A DNA stretch of 7,914 nucleotides from Burkholderiaceae bacterium (GTDB lineage Bacteria > Pseudomonadota > Gammaproteobacteria > Burkholderiales > Burkholderiaceae), in contig CANCBK010000075.1 in the NCBI GenBank assembly GCA_947374315.1, positions 1 through 7,914 of the forward strand, in the 5' to 3' direction. The notes below the pieces were generated by a model. The model did not search any database and had not been told where the DNA came from. It saw nothing but the letters and a program-made list of their open reading frames with translations. How positions within the stretch are numbered: the first letter of the stretch is position 1; every line of letters starts with the position of its first letter. This document shows, in pieces, positions 4,547-7,914 of this stretch. Position numbers and translations under genes: made by a program.

Positions 4547-6364
4547 ATGAATAAAAAAATTAAGCTTAGCTTAGCCTTTCTGGGTGGACTTATTCTATTA
4601 AGTGGTGCTGGGGTTTGGTATGTCGCTTCCAATGTAAATCCCGCTCAGCTTGTGCAACTACTCTCCTCGTCGGTGAAGGGCGCTACTGGGCGAGATTTGA
4701 GGATAGCCGGCCCAGTTACTCTCAGTTTCTTTCCTAAGATTGCCGTCTCGGCAGAGCGGTTGAGTTTAAGTAATGCGCCATGGGCCTCCTCACCTGAGAT
4801 GATGACCTTAGGGCGGGTTGAGCTAGATATTAAATTACTACCACTATTGAGTAAAAACATTGAAATTGGCAGCATTAAGTTAAGCGCCCTCGATTTGTTC
4901 TTGCAGAAAAATGTAGCTGGCAAGATGAATTGGGATATGAGTACGGGTACTGGTACGGGGATGCCGATATCTAGTGGTGCCGTATCGACCACTTCTGGTG
5001 CTGCCAGTCTGATTTCAATGGAAAATATTTCTGTAGTTGATGCACGGATTCATTATCAAAATGGCGCTGGTTTACCTTCTGATTATCAAATCAAGCGCCT
5101 ATCCTTGGCCGAGAGCGGTGACAAGACTTCGGTTGCGCTCAATATGCAGTATGGAGATATAGCGCTAGAGCTCAATGGAAAAACAGGCGCACTGTCAAGA
5201 GTGTTTCAGCAGTGGGATACCTCCTCAAGCCAGTTTCCTGTAGATCTGAGTCTAAATATGGGCGGTAAATCTATGGTGATTCAGGGTGAGATCATGAAGA
5301 GGCCCAAGGAGATTCCCGTGATCAATATGGCGGTCAAATCCAAAGCATTTGATTGGCCTTCGGCGGCATTGACATCAAATCAATCCGCTCAAGCGCTTGG
5401 GAGTTCCAACCCGCAGGTGCAAAAATCTCAACAGTCTGCTAAGTCGCAGTCGCAGTATCTATTCAGTAATGAGAGTCTCTCTTTGGGCTCGTTGCCACAA
5501 GTCCAGGGAAAAATTACTTTAGATATTGACGAGTTGGATTTATCTAAGCGTAAGCCTATCCAGAATTTGAGAGCTAGCATTCAAATGCATGGGGATGCGA
5601 TTGATATTCCCAATTTCACTTTTCAGATGGGCAGTAGTAGTGCGGATATGCAGTTAACTCTCTCTAAACTCAGTAGCTCAGCACCAGCGCTCTCATCAAA
5701 AGGGGTGACAAAAAATTTCACTCTTGAAAATTTGTTGGCTCGCATTGACCCTAGTTCTAAGGTGAGTGGCGGGAATATGAAGCTTGCTTTCGATTTAAAA
5801 GCTTCAGGTGACAGTCTGCATCAGATGGCGGAAAGCGCTAACGGGAAGATTCAACTGAGTATTGAGCAGGCAAAAATGGGGTCAAACTTTTTAAATGATG
5901 CCGGTGACTTTGTCGTCACATTGCTTGATTCCATGAATCCTTTGCGTCAGAAAACGAATGAAACAACTCTAGAATGCGCCGTTGCTTATGTGCCGATTAA
6001 TAACGGCCAAATCAGCATAGCCAATAGCGTCGGCCTGGAAACTGATCGCTTAAATGTAGTGCTGGCTGGGTCAATCAATCTCAAAACTGAGCGCGTGGAT
6101 CTCACTATTGACCCTCGGGAGAAGTCTGGCATTACCACTGGCATTGATTTGGCTGGCTTGGTAAAAATGGGTGGAACATTGATGCAACCTAAGGCTGCGA
6201 TTAATCAGGCTGGGCTGGTGAATAGCGCAGTCTCTATTGGTCTTGGGATATTGACGGGTGGCGCAACGATCTTGGCTGAGAATGCAAAATCCATGGCCAC
6301 CAAAAACCACCCTTGCCGCGATGCGCTTCACCCCTGGTCAGATATTTACCCAGGGGCAGAGTGA
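4547..6364 (+). CDS. AsmA family protein (inner-membrane anchored, periplasmic)
   Basis: A 605-residue protein with one N-terminal membrane anchor (about residues 7-28) after a Lys-rich start, then a large periplasmic body. The AsmA N-terminal signature is clear: 'VKGATGRDLRIAGPVTLSFFPKI' at residues 43-65, then 'LSLSNAPWAS' (72-81). The C-terminal AsmA domain runs from about 408 ('GGNMKLAFDLKASGDSLHQM') to about 560, followed by 'GLGILTGGATIL' and a 'NHPCRDAL' tail typical of the family. Two low-complexity linkers are visible, Ser/Thr/Gly-rich at 131-154 and Ser/Gln-rich at 274-303. Family knowledge: AsmA-like proteins share the repeating beta-groove fold of VPS13-type lipid-transfer proteins and affect outer-membrane lipid homeostasis and porin assembly; the exact role here is inferred. 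The start is firm because the anchor begins at once, yet no Shine-Dalgarno precedes it. It converges on the holin-family gene with 3 bases between the stops. Confidence 0.93.
   Translation: MNKKIKLSLAFLGGLILLSGAGVWYVASNVNPAQLVQLLSSSVKGATGRDLRIAGPVTLSFFPKIAVSAERLSLSNAPWASSPEMMTLGRVELDIKLLPLLSKNIEIGSIKLSALDLFLQKNVAGKMNWDMSTGTGTGMPISSGAVSTTSGAASLISMENISVVDARIHYQNGAGLPSDYQIKRLSLAESGDKTSVALNMQYGDIALELNGKTGALSRVFQQWDTSSSQFPVDLSLNMGGKSMVIQGEIMKRPKEIPVINMAVKSKAFDWPSAALTSNQSAQALGSSNPQVQKSQQSAKSQSQYLFSNESLSLGSLPQVQGKITLDIDELDLSKRKPIQNLRASIQMHGDAIDIPNFTFQMGSSSADMQLTLSKLSSSAPALSSKGVTKNFTLENLLARIDPSSKVSGGNMKLAFDLKASGDSLHQMAESANGKIQLSIEQAKMGSNFLNDAGDFVVTLLDSMNPLRQKTNETTLECAVAYVPINNGQISIANSVGLETDRLNVVLAGSINLKTERVDLTIDPREKSGITTGIDLAGLVKMGGTLMQPKAAINQAGLVNSAVSIGLGILTGGATILAENAKSMATKNHPCRDALHPWSDIYPGAE
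6331..6356. terminator. GC-rich hairpin shared by two converging genes, possible terminator
   Basis: CCCCTGG (6331-6337) pairs with CCAGGGG (6350-6356) across a 12-base loop. It sits in the last codons of the asmA-like gene, just beyond the stop of the convergent membrane protein gene. Neither strand has a T-tract after the stem, so it is at best a weak or non-canonical terminator. Confidence 0.35.
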
Positions 6365-6367
6365 TTC

Positions 6368-6715
6368 TTAAAATACCATTCCGCCAATAAACAGGCTGAA
6401 TAAAGAAATAAAGATGCTGGCAAAGAAGGCGGTCCAGAAGCTGGAGATCGTAAAACCGCTGACGACGGCGGATACCAGCATGAGCACCAAGGCGTTTACT
6501 ACCAGCAAAAATAATCCCATGGTTAAGACTGTTAGCGGTAATGTAAACAGAATTAATAGCGGCTTCACAATCGCATTGGCAAAGCCCAGCACGAGGGCGG
6601 CGATCAGGAGCGATCCCCCATCCGCAAAGCGTAAGCCGCTAAAGAGATAGCTGGCGACCCAGAGAGAGAGTGAGGTCAATCCCCACTGTACTAAGAACGG
6701 CACTAAGTTACCCAT
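6368..6715 (-). CDS. Four-TM membrane protein, phage holin superfamily IV (YvlD-like)
   Basis: A 115-residue, strongly hydrophobic protein with about four membrane segments. The diagnostic block is 'LGFANAIVKPLLILFTLPLTVLTMGLFLLVVNALVL' across residues 43-78, with the conserved N-A-x-x-K-P, L-P and T-x-G-L-F positions of family PF04020. Despite the family name, chromosomal members are ordinary inner-membrane proteins of unknown function, and nothing phage-like is nearby. AAGGAAGC (6721-6728) lies seven bases before the ATG, a strong Shine-Dalgarno. It follows slyX on the same strand after 58 bases; an extended -10-like box in that gap could give it its own promoter. Confidence 0.92.
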   Translation of the reverse strand: MGNLVPFLVQWGLTSLSLWVASYLFSGLRFADGGSLLIAALVLGFANAIVKPLLILFTLPLTVLTMGLFLLVVNALVLMLVSAVVSGFTISSFWTAFFASIFISLFSLFIGGMVF

Positions 6716-6737
6716 GATGAGCTTCCTTTTTTAATAA

Positions 6738-6768
6738 TACGTTACGTAATCTAAGTTAAATATTATCA
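6738..6768 (-). promoter_or_regulatory. Possible extended -10 promoter and TACGT-N-ACGTA dyad before the holin-family gene
   Basis: On the minus strand TGATAATAT (6768-6760) matches an extended -10 box with no clear -35. Downstream, TACGT and ACGTA arms flank one base (6738-6748), a perfect 11-base dyad about 23 bases before the ATG. It may let the membrane protein be expressed apart from slyX. Confidence 0.25.
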
Positions 6769-6773
6769 GGGCT

Positions 6774-6977
6774 TCAATAGTGAGGCGGGATTTCATCTTT
6801 GGGATTATTGCCCCCTGGGCTGTCGGCGCTGCCCGCCTGCTCCTTGATAGACTTTAGCTCTCGATAGAGAAAATCAATTTGCTGTTGTTGCTTATAGACG
6901 GTTTGATTGACTTGCTCAACCAAGTCCTCTGTAAAGCTTAATTTAATTTCGAGGTTAGTAATGCGATCTTCCATCAT
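6774..6977 (-). CDS. slyX: SlyX protein
   Basis: A 67-residue cytoplasmic protein. Residues 1-46 form a coiled coil with the family pattern 'ED.I..LE.KL.F.E...E.LN..V' (here 'EDRITNLEIKLSFTEDLVEQVNQTVYKQQQQIDFLYREL'). A short Pro/Gly/Asp linker follows, and then the hallmark C-terminal 'PPHY'. The function is not established; the name comes from proximity to slyD in enterobacteria, and no slyD is in this window. The start ATG overlaps the upstream gene's stop as ATGA (6974-6977), and AAAAGGA (6984-6990), six bases before the ATG inside the upstream gene, is a good Shine-Dalgarno. A second ATG follows at once, so the protein may lack the first Met. Confidence 0.94.
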   Translation of the reverse strand: MMEDRITNLEIKLSFTEDLVEQVNQTVYKQQQQIDFLYRELKSIKEQAGSADSPGGNNPKDEIPPHY

Positions 6978-7213
6978 GTCAAATCCTTTTCTGATGCGTC
7001 GAGCAGCTCAAAGCGACCATCTTCCATTTCTGCTTGCGGCCTGATCCAAAAATCATGCGATTGCAGTGATTCATATACATAGGCAGGCTCTAGATTGACT
7101 TCGACATTGGCCAGCAAAACCACCTTATAAAAGCCGCCCGTCTTTTTGTGTCTTAGCTTGCTGCCTGGTTTGAAGATGCCGGCATCGGCATCCGCCATTT
7201 TTGGTTTGCTCAT
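6974..7213 (-). CDS. DUF1653-like small protein
   Basis: A 79-residue protein from ATG 7213. A longer version from 7255 would add 14 residues ([14 protein letters not shown]) that look non-native and would overlap the divergent monooxygenase start, so I prefer the shorter one; an ATG at 7198 is also possible. The core 'FKPGSKLRHKKTGGFYKVVLLANVEVN' followed by 'YVYESLQSHDFWIRPQAEMEDGRFELL' has the layout of DUF1653: a K/H-x-Y-x-V strand, then 'vvY', then 'W-(V/I)-R-P...F'. The family is a small beta-rich domain of unknown function. Its stop overlaps the slyX start by four bases, so it heads the three-gene minus-strand unit. The intergenic gap to the divergent gene is only 33 bases. Confidence 0.82.
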   Translation of the reverse strand: MSKPKMADADAGIFKPGSKLRHKKTGGFYKVVLLANVEVNLEPAYVYESLQSHDFWIRPQAEMEDGRFELLDASEKDLT

Positions 7214-7240
7214 GTCAAAACAATGCTTTCTCAGTATGAT
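7212..7240 (+). promoter_or_regulatory. Candidate promoter for the YhbW-like gene
   Basis: TATGAT (7235-7240) is a good -10 box, and ATGTCA (7212-7217) is a partial -35 with a 17-bp spacer. Transcription would start about 7247, the A of the ATG, giving a leaderless message; no Shine-Dalgarno is present. Confidence 0.4.
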
Positions 7241-7246
7241 CCGTAA

Positions 7247-7914
7247 ATGACCCATTCAGTCCCGTACTCCATTCTAGATATATCTCCGATCCCTCAGGGA
7301 TTTACTGCTGCAGATGCCTTACGCAACTCATTAGATGTTGCGCAGCATGCTGAGCGTTGGGGATATACCCGCTATTGGGTGGCCGAGCATCATAATATGA
7401 CGGGTAACGCCAGCTCAGCTACGGCGGTCTTGGTGGGCTACATCGCCGCGGGTACAAAGACCATTCGCGTGGGGTCGGGGGGAGTTATGCTCCCCAATCA
7501 TGCCCCGCTAGTCATTGCAGAACAATTTGGTACCTTGGCATCGATCTATCCCGGCAGAATCGAGCTGGGTCTTGGGCGTGCACCTGGCACTGATCAGATG
7601 ACAGCTAGGGCCTTGCGTCGAGATTTGTTGGGAAGTGATGATCGCTTTCCGCAGGACGTGCGCGAGTTGCAACACTATTTTGGACCCATTCAGGATGGGC
7701 AGGCGGTGAAGGCGATACCCGGTGCAGGCACAGAAGTGCCGATCTGGATCTTGGGCTCTAGTTTGTATGGTGCTCAATTGGCCGCCCACTTTGGCTTGCC
7801 TTATGCCTTTGCCTCGCATTTTGCACCCGAGCAGCTCCTTGATGCAATGGCCAGTTATCGTAAGCTCTTTAAACCTTCTGACGAGTTGGCTAGTCCATAT
7901 TCAGCTTTTTTAAT
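7247..7914 (+). CDS. yhbW: LLM-class flavin-dependent oxidoreductase (YhbW-like), 5' part
   Basis: The frame is open to the window edge, giving the first 222 residues of a protein that should be about 335 long. It matches E. coli YhbW closely from the start: '[11 protein letters not shown]' (8-18), '[12 protein letters not shown]' (42-53), '[20 protein letters not shown]' (76-95), '[17 protein letters not shown]' (101-117), '[13 protein letters not shown]' (168-180) and '[12 protein letters not shown]' (184-195). This is the bacterial luciferase-like TIM-barrel fold that binds reduced flavin and uses O2. The 'AEHHN' and '[10 protein letters not shown]' blocks line the flavin site in this superfamily. 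The physiological substrate is unknown for YhbW-type members. The ATG at 7247 fixes the N-terminus at the usual family length. It is divergent from the DUF1653-like gene by 33 bases. Confidence 0.94.
   Translation, partial: MTHSVPYSILDISPIPQGFTAADALRNSLDVAQHAERWGYTRYWVAEHHNMTGNASSATAVLVGYIAAGTKTIRVGSGGVMLPNHAPLVIAEQFGTLASIYPGRIELGLGRAPGTDQMTARALRRDLLGSDDRFPQDVRELQHYFGPIQDGQAVKAIPGAGTEVPIWILGSSLYGAQLAAHFGLPYAFASHFAPEQLLDAMASYRKLFKPSDELASPYSAFL

Noticed and set aside
4645..4992. 115-codon minus-strand frame inside the asmA-like gene
   Set aside because: It is antisense to the conserved AsmA N-terminal signature, with no recognisable domain.
6071..6331. 86-codon minus-strand frame inside the asmA-like gene
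   Set aside because: It is antisense to the conserved C-terminal AsmA domain; the composition is not protein-like.
6414..6650. Plus-strand frame opposite the holin-family gene
   Set aside because: The minus-strand product matches PF04020 along its length; this one resembles nothing.
6368..6715. Prophage remnant suggested by the 'holin' family name
   Set aside because: Chromosomal PF04020 proteins are common and no other phage gene is present in the window.
7508..7913. Minus- and plus-strand frames inside the YhbW-like gene
   Set aside because: The third frame, open to the window edge, matches YhbW block by block, so the others are shadows.

Overview
The window looks like chromosomal DNA of a betaproteobacterium of the Burkholderiales. 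A freshwater Polynucleobacter-type genome is my best guess: base composition is moderate, genes are small and tightly packed, and the set includes a Spy-like protein, YggT, a lysine/alanine-rich histone-H1-like tail, a YdcH/DUF465 protein, an AsmA-family protein and SlyX. The genus is inferred from gene content, not proven. I see no rRNA, tRNA, CRISPR array, insertion sequence or phage module.

Layout. (1) 1-707, plus strand: the 3' end of a Spy/CpxP-like periplasmic protein gene, then a small secreted Tyr/His/Pro-rich protein. (2) 850-1993, minus strand: a two-gene unit, yggT then tag (3-methyladenine DNA glycosylase I). (3) 1994-2437: the only long stretch without a gene; it holds a few dyads and one copy of an 11-bp repeat. 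(4) 2438-2707, plus: a small lipoprotein. (5) 2733-3623, minus: a two-part protein with a ~100-residue Lys/Ala/Val histone-H1-like tail and a ~195-residue acidic globular domain. (6) 3855-4070, plus: a YdcH-family protein with a well-formed promoter that carries a perfect dyad. (7) 4122-4469, minus: PhnA/YjdM zinc-ribbon protein, divergent from (8) 4547-6364, plus: an AsmA-family envelope protein. (9) 6368-7213, minus: a three-gene unit (DUF1653-like, slyX, four-TM 'phage holin' family membrane protein). (10) 7247 to the window edge, plus: the first two thirds of a YhbW-like flavin-dependent monooxygenase.

Most of this is housekeeping: DNA alkylation repair, envelope homeostasis and small conserved proteins. 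I found no convincing new multi-gene system. The points most worth a second look are the histone-tail/acidic-domain protein, the operator-like dyad in the ydcH promoter, an intrinsic terminator for phnA that lies inside the last codons of ydcH, and two genes (asmA-like and yhbW-like) that lack a Shine-Dalgarno sequence and have -10-like boxes placed for very short or leaderless transcripts.
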